Source of the DNA: Arthrobotrys musiformis
Taxonomy: Eukaryota > Ascomycota > Orbiliomycetes > Orbiliales > Orbiliaceae
Assembly (NCBI GenBank): GCA_036971715.1
Contig: JAVHJL010000003.1
Location: forward strand, 2,604,001 to 2,668,000
Reading direction: 5' to 3'
Length of the DNA: 64,000 nucleotides
Shown: positions 45,382 through 57,100 of the stretch, piece by piece
How the letters are laid out: every line of letters begins with the position of its first letter
Numbering within the stretch: the stretch's first letter is position 1
Position numbers and translations under genes: made by a program
The notes under the pieces: model-generated
What the model was told of the DNA's origin: nothing
The model's input: only the letters and a program-made list of their open reading frames with translations
The model's database searches: none

Positions 45382-47283
45382 TCACAGTAAAGTGTCGTCG
45401 TTAGTCATATCATATATGCTGACTTCGCAAAAGGCGTTTGGATCATCGTCAGCGCCCGCCAGCTTCCACGCGCCTGGTAAGCTTGGCCTAGTGACTATCT
45501 TTTCATATCTCGTCCGTCCGTCCTCTCTACGAGGATTTTCTTTCGGGGCTAGGGGCTTTGAGCTGGGCTGATTCTTCTCGCTATCCACGGAATCTAGGTC
45601 TATGATTATCGGTAGATTCTCCTTTTGGTTGTTTGATTCCAGATCTGCGGCGGTGCTTTTGGCTACCACTGGCTTCGGGACACTGGGGACTGTTTTCTTT
45701 TGTTGGAAGAACGACTGTATCGTGGGTTGATTCGAAGTTGTAGTATTTTTCTTCAAAGTTCTTCGGGTTTTTGTCTTTTGGGTTTTTTCTTCCGCTTGTT
45801 TTAATTTTTCAGCCTTTTTCTTTGCTTCATTCTCGTCCCACACTTGGATGTGGCTACGGGCGCCCCGGGCGACGAATTCTTCGTAGATCCAGATTCGTTG
45901 ATTGCTCCTTGGGTCATACTCGGTCCTCGGTCGGTCGGGCTTCCCCGCAGTTGACTCGGTTGAAGCTAAGCCGTTCACTCGGATGTCCTCTTTATCTGAG
46001 TCGCTGTAGCCGTTTGGGTCATTTAACCGCTCCTCCGCGTCTAAAACCGGGACTGATCGCACGTAGACATTATCTTCTTCATGGTTGTACGGTAGCGGTA
46101 CTACCTGGATGGGCGTGAACGTAACTCGTAGTTTATTCGGCATGCCGTCTTTAAGGCCCGAGGCCCGCTGGTGGATTGAAAGAATTAACGTATCAGACCC
46201 AGGTTTATCATGCCCAAGTTGCCATGAGAGCAACTTGTCGGACAGGGTCCGGATGAGCTTCCCGCTGCCAGACCACTCAAATTTAGCTTTCGTAATCTCC
46301 CGTAGGACCTCGAGGTTTGGATCTATGTTCCAGTTGATCTGTGGGGCTGTTTCCGAAATCACGGGGTTGATGTAATAATCGACGATCTGGAGATTTGGGA
46401 AATCGTCCGGAACTCTAGCCTTTGGTTGCTTGCGGGGGAATATCTTGTTGGGGTTTGTCCGTAGGCCTGTTTCTAACTTCTGCCTCCATTCCTGAAGAGC
46501 GTGGCCGCCGTCCGAGGCTGCAAGTTTACATGCTTCCAGCAATTCATCTCCGTAGCCCGCTTTAGCGGCTGCGACCGCCTGTTTCATTCCTATCCCTGCG
46601 ACTCCCGCGGTATCGTAGTCCCCCCCGCTTAGCAAAGCGGCCAAGATCATCCCAGCTGGCGTAAGGCCGGTCTTATCACGGATCGTCCGTGAATGGTAGA
46701 CTTGCATTACTTCGAGATTTTTCGAATCGCCTTTGTCGCCCGATCTCCAGGACTGCCGACAGCCAAACATCAAAGTGTCGACATCCTCAGAAAGGACGGC
46801 GTCGACAATGCCCTGCTTTTGCAGAAATGCACATTCCGCTTCGGCTTCTCCGGGAGCATTGTGGATCGGGAAGCCGAAGGCAGCGATCAAACGCCTAGAG
46901 AAGGCGAGCAGGTAGCCCTCGCCGCCCGAGATAGTCTTTCCTCGCTTGAAATCCGGCCTGTTCCTTCCATCGAAGACGAAAACCGCATGGATGTTGAGGG
47001 AGAGAAGGCTGCATAGACGATAGTATATAACTCGCAACGGAGCGTTAGATCCTGTGCTGCGGCTTTGGACGGCCTTTGATTGAAATGCCCATATTGAAAT
47101 ATCTATCGCTACTCGGATGTGTCGTTTATGTCTTTTAAAGTGGTCGATGCTCAACTTCGCGAGAGGAACTTTATCCGGAGCCCCAAGTTCATCGTATAAG
47201 CTAAGGAAAACAAGGTTGTTAGTTTCTATGGAGGGAAGTGGAGCGTATGTAGAAGGGGAAGAAACGAACCCTTTGATACCCAT
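45382..47283 (-). CDS. XPG/Rad2-family structure-specific nuclease (GEN1/Yen1-like) with PIP box
   Basis: Two exons, 47283-47270 and 47200-45382, give 610 residues. Splicing the 69-nt intron makes the N-terminus MGIKGLYDELG. XPG-N follows (HIRVAIDISIWAFQSKAVQ, then IHAVFVFDGRNRPDFKRGK). XPG-I has FPIHNAPGEAEAECAFLQKQ and DAVLSEDVDTLMFG. The helix-two-turn-helix region has LAALLSGGDYDTAGVAGIGM. The acidic metal ligands of Rad2 nucleases are all present. The C-terminal third is disordered, and residues 496-503 (QPTIQSFF) fit the PCNA-binding PIP consensus Q-x-x-I-x-x-F-F. The gene is nearest in style to GEN1/Yen1 Holliday-junction resolvases, judged by the LDISIW-type start, but it could be another Rad2 branch. 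A CAAC/CTTAG 3' end supports the intron, although its donor is GTTCGT. Confidence 0.82.
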   Translation of the reverse strand: MGIKGFVSSPSTYAPLPSIETNNLVFLSLYDELGAPDKVPLAKLSIDHFKRHKRHIRVAIDISIWAFQSKAVQSRSTGSNAPLRVIYYRLCSLLSLNIHAVFVFDGRNRPDFKRGKTISGGEGYLLAFSRRLIAAFGFPIHNAPGEAEAECAFLQKQGIVDAVLSEDVDTLMFGCRQSWRSGDKGDSKNLEVMQVYHSRTIRDKTGLTPAGMILAALLSGGDYDTAGVAGIGMKQAVAAAKAGYGDELLEACKLAASDGGHALQEWRQKLETGLRTNPNKIFPRKQPKARVPDDFPNLQIVDYYINPVISETAPQINWNIDPNLEVLREITKAKFEWSGSGKLIRTLSDKLLSWQLGHDKPGSDTLILSIHQRASGLKDGMPNKLRVTFTPIQVVPLPYNHEEDNVYVRSVPVLDAEERLNDPNGYSDSDKEDIRVNGLASTESTAGKPDRPRTEYDPRSNQRIWIYEEFVARGARSHIQVWDENEAKKKAEKLKQAEEKTQKTKTRRTLKKNTTTSNQPTIQSFFQQKKTVPSVPKPVVAKSTAADLESNNQKENLPIIIDLDSVDSEKNQPSSKPLAPKENPRREDGRTRYEKIVTRPSLPGAWKLAGADDDPNAFCEVSIYDMTNDDTLL

Positions 47284-47490
47284 GCTGGCTGACGACGCCC
47301 GGTCTGATGGAAATATGTAAGTTGGTACCTAATGTAGGACTGTGCTGGATGGGATGTTGCGTTGAATCATGAAGCTTGAAGGTTCGGTATTTACGCCGAG
47401 TATTTAGCAGGTTTGGGTGCCTAGGCAACTAGCTCAGGAAGGAGCAAACAGCTGAGACGGGCTGAGAAACCCCATCCCCACCCCAAATCG

Positions 47491-48015
47491 ATGGCGACCG
47501 CGACGACAGGCGCAACATTCAATGCCAAGGCGACGGTTGATTCCGCCTGGAAGATAATCCCCTTCTTCCAATCTCGAGACATCCATGCAACCGTACTTCA
47601 GTACACCAAGGAGCTGGGATTCACACTCGGGAGTGAGGAACCGCATTTTGCCTCACTCTTTGCCGGGCCCAAAGCGGCATCGAACATCTATTTCAGTCTC
47701 TGTCACAAAGCATCCGAGTTTTGTGCCTCAAGTGCCATGATTGCGCTTGGAGCAAGGCAACATGAAGCTCTCTATGCGGGGCTTGTGGCGAGGGAGCAAA
47801 CCCAAGGTGGATCGGAAACGTTCAGGATTGTGGAGGGGATCCAAGACAAGGAGTGGGGTTTCCGACAATTTTCGATAAAGGACAGAGACGGCAACCAACT
47901 GACGTTCTTCCGCTTCCTCGAAGGGAGCAATGGCGAAGAGATGTGGGAAAGGGCGGAAGGGGAAGAAGAGGGGGAAGGGGAAAGGACGAAGGAGAACGAA
48001 AGAGGTTGTGGTTAG
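47491..48015 (+). CDS. VOC (glyoxalase/bleomycin-resistance fold) protein
   Basis: A single 174-residue frame. The core resembles one vicinal-oxygen-chelate domain: AWKIIPFFQSRDIHATVLQY, TKELGFTLGSEEPHFASLFA, then SAMIALGARQHEALYAGL and WGFRQFSIKDRDGNQLTFFR. The final D-x-x-GNxLxF strand is typical of the family. Fungal members are common, mostly of unknown function. The C-terminus is a short acidic Glu/Gly tail. ATG 47491 lies only 207 bp from the divergent nuclease start, suggesting a shared promoter. Confidence 0.75.
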   Translation: MATATTGATFNAKATVDSAWKIIPFFQSRDIHATVLQYTKELGFTLGSEEPHFASLFAGPKAASNIYFSLCHKASEFCASSAMIALGARQHEALYAGLVAREQTQGGSETFRIVEGIQDKEWGFRQFSIKDRDGNQLTFFRFLEGSNGEEMWERAEGEEEGEGERTKENERGCG

Positions 48016-48330
48016 AAGATGTATTTTATATTTTAACATTCAATTGCTTCAATTGACAGTCGACAGTTTGTATGAGACGAAACCCAAAGACGCGATGACA
48101 CGTGACCAGCAGAGACACGGCGTTGGACCTGGGTAGCTCGGGGGGTTTCCCCGTTTACACGTGACCACCGGCCGCCGCTCCCGGTTGGACACCGGGGCCC
48201 ACCTCGGTCGCTAAGAAGCACCTTGAAAAAAAAAAAATTACTCTGCGAACTTATTTGAATTTCTGCGACACCAGAAACCACCACCACCACCACAAGCTCA
48301 CCACCAACCTTCGGTCATCAATCGCCAAAA
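48016..48330. promoter_or_regulatory. Spacer before sof1 with two CACGTGAC boxes
   Basis: Two identical ACACGTGACC words lie at 48098-48107 and 48157-48166, in the same orientation and 59 bp apart. CACGTGAC is the core recognised by Cbf1-type factors in yeasts. The 5' UTR of sof1 also has a CCA repeat near 48277-48291. Confidence 0.55.
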
Positions 48331-49894
48331 ATGGTACTACTCCTCCGATTCCCCACATCACAGTAACCTCACCCATATCTCGTAGCTTATTTATGTAGCT
48401 ATCTCTATGGATATAAATAATAACAATACACAATGTCTGCGATGCTAACTATCCTCACGCTCATATCTAGAAAGTCAAGACTATTGCGCGATCTACCTCC
48501 ACGTACGTTCCGCAAGGGACTACATCTGCTCCCGTCCCTCGGAACCTCAATCCAGCGCTCCATCCCTTCGAAAAGGCACGGGAGTACACCCGGGCGCTCA
48601 ATGCAACAAAGTTGGATCGCCTTTTCGCACAACCGTTCCTTGGCCAGCTGGGAAACGGTCATGTCGATGGTGTATATACTTTCGCTGTCGACCCGAAAGT
48701 TCTCAATAGAGTTGCTAGTGGGTCCGGAGATGGTGTCGTTAAACTGTGGGAGATGACGGATCGGAGTGAGGTCTACTCCGTCAAAGCACACGATGGCGTA
48801 GTCAAAGACATGTGCTACTCTGGTGACGGAAGGCTGTTAACCTGCGCAACCGACCAAAAGATAAAGCTGTGGGATCACCCGTCGAAACTAGAAGGGAAAT
48901 CTACCAAGGATCAAGTCAAACCCTTGATGACTTACCTGGGGGCTAATTCTTTCAACTCAATCACCCATCACCGCTATGACCAAGTCTTTGCAACTGCATC
49001 TTCATCTATCGGCATCTGGGATGTCTCGCGAAGCAAGCCTACGTCCACTCTAAACTGGGGGTCTGACAGCATAAATGTCGTCAGGTTCAATCAGACCGAG
49101 ACTTCAATCCTTGCATCAGCTGGCGCCGATCGCTCCCTAGTATTTTACGACCTCCGAATGTCTACGCCTGTTACTAAACTCATCACCACGATGAGCACAA
49201 ATGCCATTAGTTGGAATCCGGTGGAACCTTTCAACCTAGCGATCGGTAATGAGGACCACAATGCGTATATATTTGACATGCGCAAGTTGGAAAGAGCTCT
49301 GAACGTGCTGAAGGACCATGTCGCAGCTGTAATGGATGTATGCTACAGCCCTACTGGGCAGGAGTTGGTCACCGGAAGTTACGACCGTACGTTGAGAATC
49401 TATAGCGTTCGGGAGCATGGCCATTCTCGAGATATATACCACACCAAGCGCATGCAAAGGTAAGCTGACTATTGGCACCCTTTGTATTAAAACTCGTCCT
49501 AAAGGATATGGTTACTAACCCGCTATTGTCGGCGTGCAGAATATTCTCAGTTGCGTTCACACCAGATACAAGATACGTCTTATCGGGATCGGACGATGGA
49601 AATATTCGTCTGTGGCGAGCCAAAGCCTCGGAAAGGTCACATGTCCGAAGCACCCGGGAGAGGGTGAAACTAGAGTATGACGAAGCGTTGAAGAAACGAT
49701 ACCAACATATGCCTGAGATCAGGCGTATAGCACGGCACAGACATCTTCCGAAAACCATCAAGAAGATGTCGGAAACTAAGAAGATACAGCTCGGAAGCAT
49801 CAAGAGGAAGGACGAAAACAGACGCAAGAACGGAGAGACGACGTCCGCTAGGGTTCCTGAACGACAGAAAATGGTTGTCAAAACGGTCCAGTGA
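48331..49894 (+). CDS. sof1: SSU processome WD40 protein Sof1 (DCAF13)
   Basis: Exons 48331-48333, 48471-49459 and 49540-49894 give 448 residues. The start codon stands alone: ATG is followed at once by an intron of 137 nt, and exon 2 begins AAAGTCAAG, giving the conserved opening MKVKTIARSTSTYVPQGTTS. Further family blocks are HPFEKAREYTRALNATKLDR and LFAQPFLGQLGNGHVDGVYT. WD repeats run to about residue 345 (GSGDGVVKLWE, CATDQKIKLWD, GSDDGNIRLWR). The Sof1 C-terminal domain follows: LEYDEALKKRYQHMPEIRRI, ARHRHLPKTI. Sof1 acts with U3 snoRNP in 18S rRNA maturation. Length matches human DCAF13 (445). Confidence 0.94.
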
Positions 49895-50480
49895 GTGCTC
49901 CGGGGCTCCGGGGCTCCGTCTTGTTTTTTAATTTCGAGAGCTAGCGCATTTGGGAGGAGTTATGGGATTTGGTTTCTATGTAATATGTATACATATCCCG
50001 CGATTATAATTATAACGCAAGCAGGCAAAAGGCATCATTAGATTGTAAAACAATGAAAGAAAATTAAAAATAAATAAAATAAACAAAGGAAAATAAAAAA
50101 AAAAAATAATAAAATAAAATAAAAATAAAACATACCGCAGCTGTAGTTCTCTTTCGATCCGTAGCGGTGGTTGGGGATTCGAGGCCTCCGTCGACGTCGG
50201 CCATCGACAGTCCGGCCAATTGGCCAAGCTCCAAAAAGGTACCGAATTAACCAATCGAGCAAGTAAGTCACAACTCACCGCCAGAAGCTGCTTTGCTATC
50301 GACACCACCACTCCCACACACTTATCGCCGACCCCTCAGGCCTCGATACACCCTCACACCGATACATCTCCACGCCCCGCGATTACGACCAATCCATCCC
50401 TCCGTGGGAATCCAGACGCAAAACAGCTCCAAAGAGAGCGCACCCCTGTTCTAATATCCATGCCGGCTCGTTCCTAGAAT
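49895..50480. other. Intergenic spacer, AT-rich
   Basis: 3' flank of sof1 and promoter of the ankyrin/DIL gene. An A/T-rich block lies at 50038-50130. No gene is supported. Confidence 0.5.
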
Positions 50481-53303
50481 ATGGACTTGGGCAAAGTTGA
50501 CACTGGAAGCAATAGCGATGAGGACCTGGGTCCGGACCCACTACAACTGAAAAGAGCTCTCCCGAAGGATCTCCCCATGTCGCTAGACGACAGGCGGCGG
50601 CCTCAATATGAGGCTCAGGAAGGGGAGATGTACGATGCCTGGCAAGGTTCCTAAACCCCTCCCTTCCAATACAAATTCCATCTCTCCAGCACACACAAGA
50701 CACATTCCACCTTAACATTGCATACCCAAGTCCTTACCCCTTTATAAAGCCACTCTCTTGCATAAATTCCCACCAGTTTTATTTTCACCATGTTAACCAA
50801 ATATCTACGGAGCTGACAGGACAATCGCAGTACTTTACGACACCGATGCCCGCTAAGCTCAACTTCTCGCTGGATATAGACCACGACTCCGATGAGGATC
50901 GGAGGGAGAAAGAACGAGAGAACAATGACAAGCGACTTGAGTCCATGTTGGCAGCTCAAGCTGCTTTTCACTCAGATGATTCTGAATTAATCAACGAAGA
51001 TGATATCCTCAATAGCGCAAAGATGTCGGAGGGGGAGAAAAAGGCTAGGCTTCAGAAACTGCTGAACATGGCAGCGAGTAACGGCGAACCAGAAAGGGTC
51101 AAAAAGATATTGAGTGGGAAGGCGAGGGATTATATTGACGTGGACGCTGTCGATGAGGAGGGTTCGAGTCCTCTCATATATGCTGCCTGCTTCGTGAGTT
51201 TTCCGCACACACAATAAACACTCGGACCCTGATTATGGGAAACCCTCTCTAATTGTATTATGATATCCTAGGGGCATGAAGAAGTAGTGACACTTCTTGT
51301 CACAGCAGGGGCAAATGTGAACCTGCAAGACAGCCACAAGTGGAGCCCACTCACCTGGGCCATGACCAATCGCCATAAAGGGATCGCAAAGATACTCCTC
51401 GATCATGGGGCATCCTCAGAAATCAAAACAACATCTGGTGGAACAGCATTTGACTTTGTAGAACCACATAGCGAAATGTCTGACTACTTACAGGAAACTG
51501 GGTACATCGGAAATGCAGGTATCACGGAGGATTTTTACGACACGGGGATTGCGGAGGAGAGGTTTGAGGAGCAGATGCTAGAGTATGAGATGAAGAGGCG
51601 AATGATGATGGAAAGCTCTATAAACCTTGAGGTCGACCTCTCGAGTTTAGGGCTTGACGAGCAGCCCGACGTATGTTACAACGCCCATATTGTTATCGAT
51701 TGACTGCTTACCGAGTTCTTATGGCTAGACTCCTCCTAATGACGACTTCGATGACAGCGAGGATTTTGTTTGGGACAAATGTTTGCCGGACCAAATGTTC
51801 GTATTCTCGGAACGGGACCTACCAAGGATCATGGATATTGTCGTTACCAATATGCTTCCACAACGGTCGCCCACCCAGAAACCCATACCAGCGAATGTTC
51901 TATTTCTCAGCGCCCGATTCGCTCACTATAGTGGTAACACCGAGCTTCTAAGCAAGCTCCTTTTCAGGTCAATGGAGGCAATCAATAATGTTGTGGAAGA
52001 GCATCAGTGGGACATGACGATTTTGGCCTTCTGGATCTCTAATTGCACATTGTTGCTCCACTACCTGCGAAAGGATACCGGCCTAGTAGGAAGCACGGTC
52101 GAGTTTCAGGTCCAGCTAGCAGAACTCATCAACGAAATCTACATCTTAATTGTCCGCGACGCCGAACGGCGTATCGACAAAGTTTTGGATGCCTCAATGC
52201 TGGACCACGAAACAATTCCTGGGTTTGAAGAAATTCACTTCCAAAACGAATGGAGGATATTCAGAAGCCGAAAAAAAGTTCACCCCGAGCCCCCAATGAA
52301 CGTGAAACGGTTCCGTCCACCGAGCCCGAAACGTAAGGCTCAGCCTTCTCCGAGAATGGTTACATCACTCTTGTCATCGACACTCTTTGTACTGGATCTA
52401 TATGACATCCACTCGGTTATTGCGACTCAAATAGTATCCCAGCTATTTTATTGGTTGGCCGCCGAACTCTTTAATCGGATAATGTCGAATAGAAGATATC
52501 TTGCACGGACGAAGGCCATGCAAATTAGGATGAATATATCCGTTTTGGAAGACTGGGCGCGCTCGAATAATCGGTCACCGGAGCACTACGAGGGTGGTTC
52601 TCTACATAGTAGTGGAGAAACGACGACAGAGGCATCGAAAAGGCACCTAGAGCCCGTGGTACAGCTGCTACAGTGGCTCCAATGCTTTTCTTTCATGGGA
52701 GAGGACCTGGAGTCTCTGAAAACCACTATCGACCAAATGGACCGTTTGTCGGCGCAGCAGCTCCTTCATTCCGTGAAACACTACCGCGCCGAAGTTGGGG
52801 AAAAGACACTATCGAGGGAGTGTATGCGCTTCCTAGTGCGTCAGAGTTTAGATATCAACGATAGGAGAAGGAAACTCCGAGCTTCCATATCTAACGTGGA
52901 GGTCACTAGCCCGACACTATCGTCCCCTGGATCGCCTAACCCGGGTGCAACCAAAACGACGCCGGGGAAGCCCGAAAACGGCCCGCCGGTTCAGGAGGAA
53001 GAAGACAGTGGAGATGCACCTGAGAATCTCTTGTTCGATCCCGCCTTGATGCTACCGTTCGTTCTACCAACGTCGACCGATATGTTGGTCACGTTTGGGG
53101 CTGGGTTGGGCGGTGTGAATAGGGAGCGGGAGAGGAAGTACCAGCCATTCCTCCCGGAAGAATTCCTCAATACCTTGGATGCATCATCCGGGAAAAGCGA
53201 TCACGATCATATAGGCTACGTCGGCCCCTCCCCGTGGGATAATGACGACGATGACGACGACGATGACGAAGGACAAGGCGCACAAAATGGCAGGCGGCCT
53301 TGA
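50481..53303 (+). CDS. Ankyrin-repeat plus DIL (dilute) domain protein
   Basis: Four exons, 50481-50646, 50820-51193, 51272-51670 and 51729-53303, give 837 residues. The N-terminus (PMSLDDRRRPQYEAQEGEMY) is conserved in fungi. Ankyrin repeats lie at about 130-230 (SSPLIYAACFGHEEVVTLLV, then WSPLTWAMTNRHKGIAKILL). A short linker precedes the DIL domain at about 350-650: TILAFWISNCTLLLHYLRKD, EIYILIVRDAERRIDKVL, then IVSQLFYWLAAELFNRIM and PVVQLLQWLQCFSFMGEDLE. DIL domains are otherwise the cargo-binding tails of class V myosins. In this protein no motor domain is present, so a vesicle or organelle tether role is inferred only. The C-terminus has a poly-Asp run. Every exon join restores a conserved block. 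Confidence 0.88.
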
Positions 53304-54105
53304 GATGGTATAGGTGGTACTAGAAGGCCAATTGGGTTTCAATCACCTAACTACCCGTTGGAGTCCCAAAGAAATACTAAGGACTCGGATATTGTTGTTT
53401 TATCTTTCCCCTCTGTATCATAATTTACCTCCTCTTGTGTACACGGTTGGGATTTTCGCCTTTTTTCACAAGCGATCTGTAATAGCTTTGGATGCAATCT
53501 AGCTTCAAGTTTTTCAAAGATTATATATATCTACATGAATTTATCTGTGGTTGAAATCACCGCGGCGTCGTATATTCTACGCCGAAGATGATTTTCCAAG
53601 TGAATACTAAATCTCCAGCACTGTCCTATGATGGGATGTATAAATCAAAAGAACTTGAGAGTCTCAATGCATAACATGCGCGAAACGCCAACTGACAGCA
53701 ATGACAATCAAAAACCGCACCACGCTACACTAAGCTTTCGTATATCAAATACAAGTGCAGAGGTTCTTTAGACATTAAAAACCCTCCCCGATACTCCAGA
53801 GTTCCCCTAGAATTATGTGAAAGGAGGCACAATAAAAACCAAAACCAAAAGGTTTCTAGCACTACAAACCCATTCCATCGACACACTTCCCAGGAAGAAC
53901 GCCAGTAAAAATCGAATACAAAGGAAAAAAACCGTGACCAAATCCTCACAAAAGAAAAAAAAAAGAAAGCAAAGTAGTTAGAGACAAGAGGATCCAAGGA
54001 AGAAACTTATCCTGCCAATAAAGCAAGAAAGCGCGGGCTGAACATAAATTTCGATAGGATCCTGCCTAATGTCGAACCGTAAGGGCCACCCGTAAAGCGT
54101 TGCCC
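53304..54105. other. Convergent 3' spacer, no supported gene
   Basis: AT-rich DNA between two convergent genes. It contains several AATAAA/AATAAAA-like words on both strands (near 53833). No gene is supported. Confidence 0.5.
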
Positions 54106-57100
54106 TCAATCCACTTCTTCCTCCTGTGTAGCTCTCGAGCTTGCACTACCTCTTCTCGCACTCGAGGCACTTAGCCCCGATGGGTACCGTTTCTCGCTTC
54201 TTGTGACGTCGTCGCCTCCTAGAGCAGCAGCCTTATCCGCCGACTCGTAGCGATCTGTATCGTCATCCTCGATAGTGTCCAACGTCGCAAGGCCGCTGTC
54301 TGATACTGGTTTCACGAGAGGAAAGGTTATACTGTCTGATGTAGACTCGCCTCTCGTGATAGATTCATTCTCCTTATTTTCACCACCGCCTTCATCATGA
54401 ATAACGGGCTCCATCACAGACCAACTAGTTTTGCGTGAGGCTTGAGCACTTGTCCGAACACTCTGAGTTCGGCGCATTGCACTCGGTGCTCCGGAGAAAA
54501 TCGCACTGCCAGAAGGGGTTCTATTCTGCGGCTCTATCCCATTCATACCTGCAATAGTATTTGCCATATTCATGCTTGCAATCCGACGGCCGGAGCCACC
54601 ATTCGCAGACCTTGTCGTCCCAATAACAGGAGGGTTAACGCGGCGGAGTGGCTTTCCATGCCCAGATGCAGACTTTGCAAGGAGGAGAGATCGAGATTGA
54701 TTGATAACCCCCTCCACCATTCGCCTTTCAAGAGTCTCAGCTCTAGCTTCAAGTAAGGCTAGTTCTTCTCTTCGGAGGGCGAGAGCAGTTTCGATGCTTG
54801 ACAACTCAGATGCTAGCTGCTGCTTTCGTTTAGCCAAGTCGTCGTTATCAAGCCGCAGGGTGCATATTGAATTCTGAAGGTTAAGTTCCTCTGCCTTTAG
54901 TGCAGCAGTTGTCGCCTCTGCAACAGACTTTTCCGCCATCGCCTTCTCTTTAGCTAGCGTAGCTTCCGCAGCCGCATGTCGTTCCGCAGCTGCATTAGTC
55001 TGAAGCAAGGCATTTTGGCTGGTGATGAACTCCTCGACTTGGGTGGAAGTGCCCTCAACTTTCTTTTGGATGTCTTCAAGCAAATTAGCTTGGGGCGCAG
55101 CACCTAGGATTTTGATCTGCTCTGAAAGCTCGGCAACGGAAGACTGGATCTCCGCCAACTTCGGGTCCTCCTTGGTCAACATGGAGGAGTGAATTTCGGC
55201 AAGTTTAGTATCATCTTTAGTCAGCATGGAGGTATGGATTTCAACGAGCTTTGGGTCATCCTTTGTGAGCATGGACCCAATGATATCGTCGAACTTCGCA
55301 TCCTCCTTTGTAACCATAGACTCTAAGATCTGGCTCAATTTTGGATCTTCTTTCGTCAACATGGAAGAATGAATTTCAGCGAGTTTTGGGTCTTCCTTGG
55401 TCATCATGGTGTCAAGAATCTCTGCAAATTTGAAATCATCTTTGGTTGGCATCGTCTCAAGGATCTTGGCGAACTGAAGGTCTTCTTTAGTCGCCATGTT
55501 GTCGATGATTTCGGTAAACTTGAGGTCCTCCTTTGTAGCCATTGTATCAATAATTTCAGTAAACTTGAGATCGTCTTTGGTAGCCATAGAATCAGTGATT
55601 GAAGCGAGGTTCATATCCTCTTTCTTAGGTATGGCCTCGAGGATCTCCGTGAATTTAAGGTCTTCCTTTGTCGCCATAGATTTGAGGATCTCGTCGAACT
55701 TCGGGCTGTCTTTGAGCGCCGCGTCACCTTCACCTTCCGTCTTCTCTCCGGATTTCCCCTCTGGCTGCTCAGTTGAGGCCGTCGAGGACTTTGCTAGATA
55801 TTCTGCGACATCCTTCATCGCCAAGAGAATCTTTGCAAGAGTGCCATCGTCGCTCTGAAGAGATAACACGGACTCCTTGACAGACTTAATGTCATTTTGT
55901 GTTTGTTGCTGGTCTTCACGAGCGCTTCGGCAGTAGCTATCAAGTTGTTTTGAGAGTTCCGAGTTCCGGGTTTCCGTTGTGACAACAGACTGAGCAAATC
56001 CTTCTTTTAAAGAGTCGATCAGGCTCTTTAGCTCATCCATCACTTTTAAGTTGACTTCCTTCTCCTGAGCGAGCTCCTCTTCCACTGGGCCCTTTGCTGC
56101 TGCGGCGGCCTTCGAGTTTGACTCTTGAAGTCCTGCAAGCATAGACTCTAATTTCCCGATGAGGGTGGTATTCATTTCCTTGCTTGATGCAGTGAAGTTT
56201 TCAATGTTTTCTTGAACTGCGGAAATTGAAGTCTTAACGCTCTGGACTTGTTCAGCGTTTGTGGAAGCTTTATCTCCTAGGGTATCGAGATACTTGGCAA
56301 CCTCAATGATTGATTGGGCTGTATTTGAGGTAGTTGACTTGAACTGCTCCTGTACCGATTTGAGGAGAGTGGATAGTTCTTCGATGGGGGCTTTGACGGA
56401 AGTTTCCATCGAGCCAACGAGACCCTGAGTGGCATCGCTAACTTTGTCATTTGCCTCCATTTGAGATTTTTGGAACGCTTCTAATATTTCCTGAATCGAT
56501 GCAGTTGTGTCGGCAATCCTATTACTTCTCGTGACGACGGTCTCTAGGTTGAATTTGATGTCCTTCTCGGCCTGGTTGACCACACTCGATTTTTGCTCCT
56601 GTGAGTGTGCGATTGCCAATTGGGCCTTATCAAAATTGGCAGCAACCGTCTGGAGCTCTCGCAGAATGATCTCGAGGGCTTTTTCTGTGTGCTTTTCGCG
56701 TCCAAGAACGTCGGCTTGCAAATCTTGTACAGCTTGTTTCATTCCATCAGTGTAGCCTAAGCCGCCTCGTACCGCATCAACCACTTTAGCTGGGACGCCG
56801 CTAACAGACTTATTAATGGTACCGATCTCTCGTAGGATAATTTCCATCGCCTTCTCCGTAACCTTTTCACGGCCGTTGATATCGCTTTGAAGATTCTCCA
56901 TGGTGTGTTTGAGATCCTTGCCCATAGCGCCAATAGCACTGACTGCGGCGACAGACCCATCAAAAACTCGTGGAGGAGGGGAAGGAGTTTCACCGTCTTT
57001 GACATCACTTCGAGGAGTAAACATCTGAGCAGCGGCTGCGCTCTCTGTAATTACTTGGAGCTGTGTTTGAATGACGTTCATGGAATCCCGGATCGTTCCC

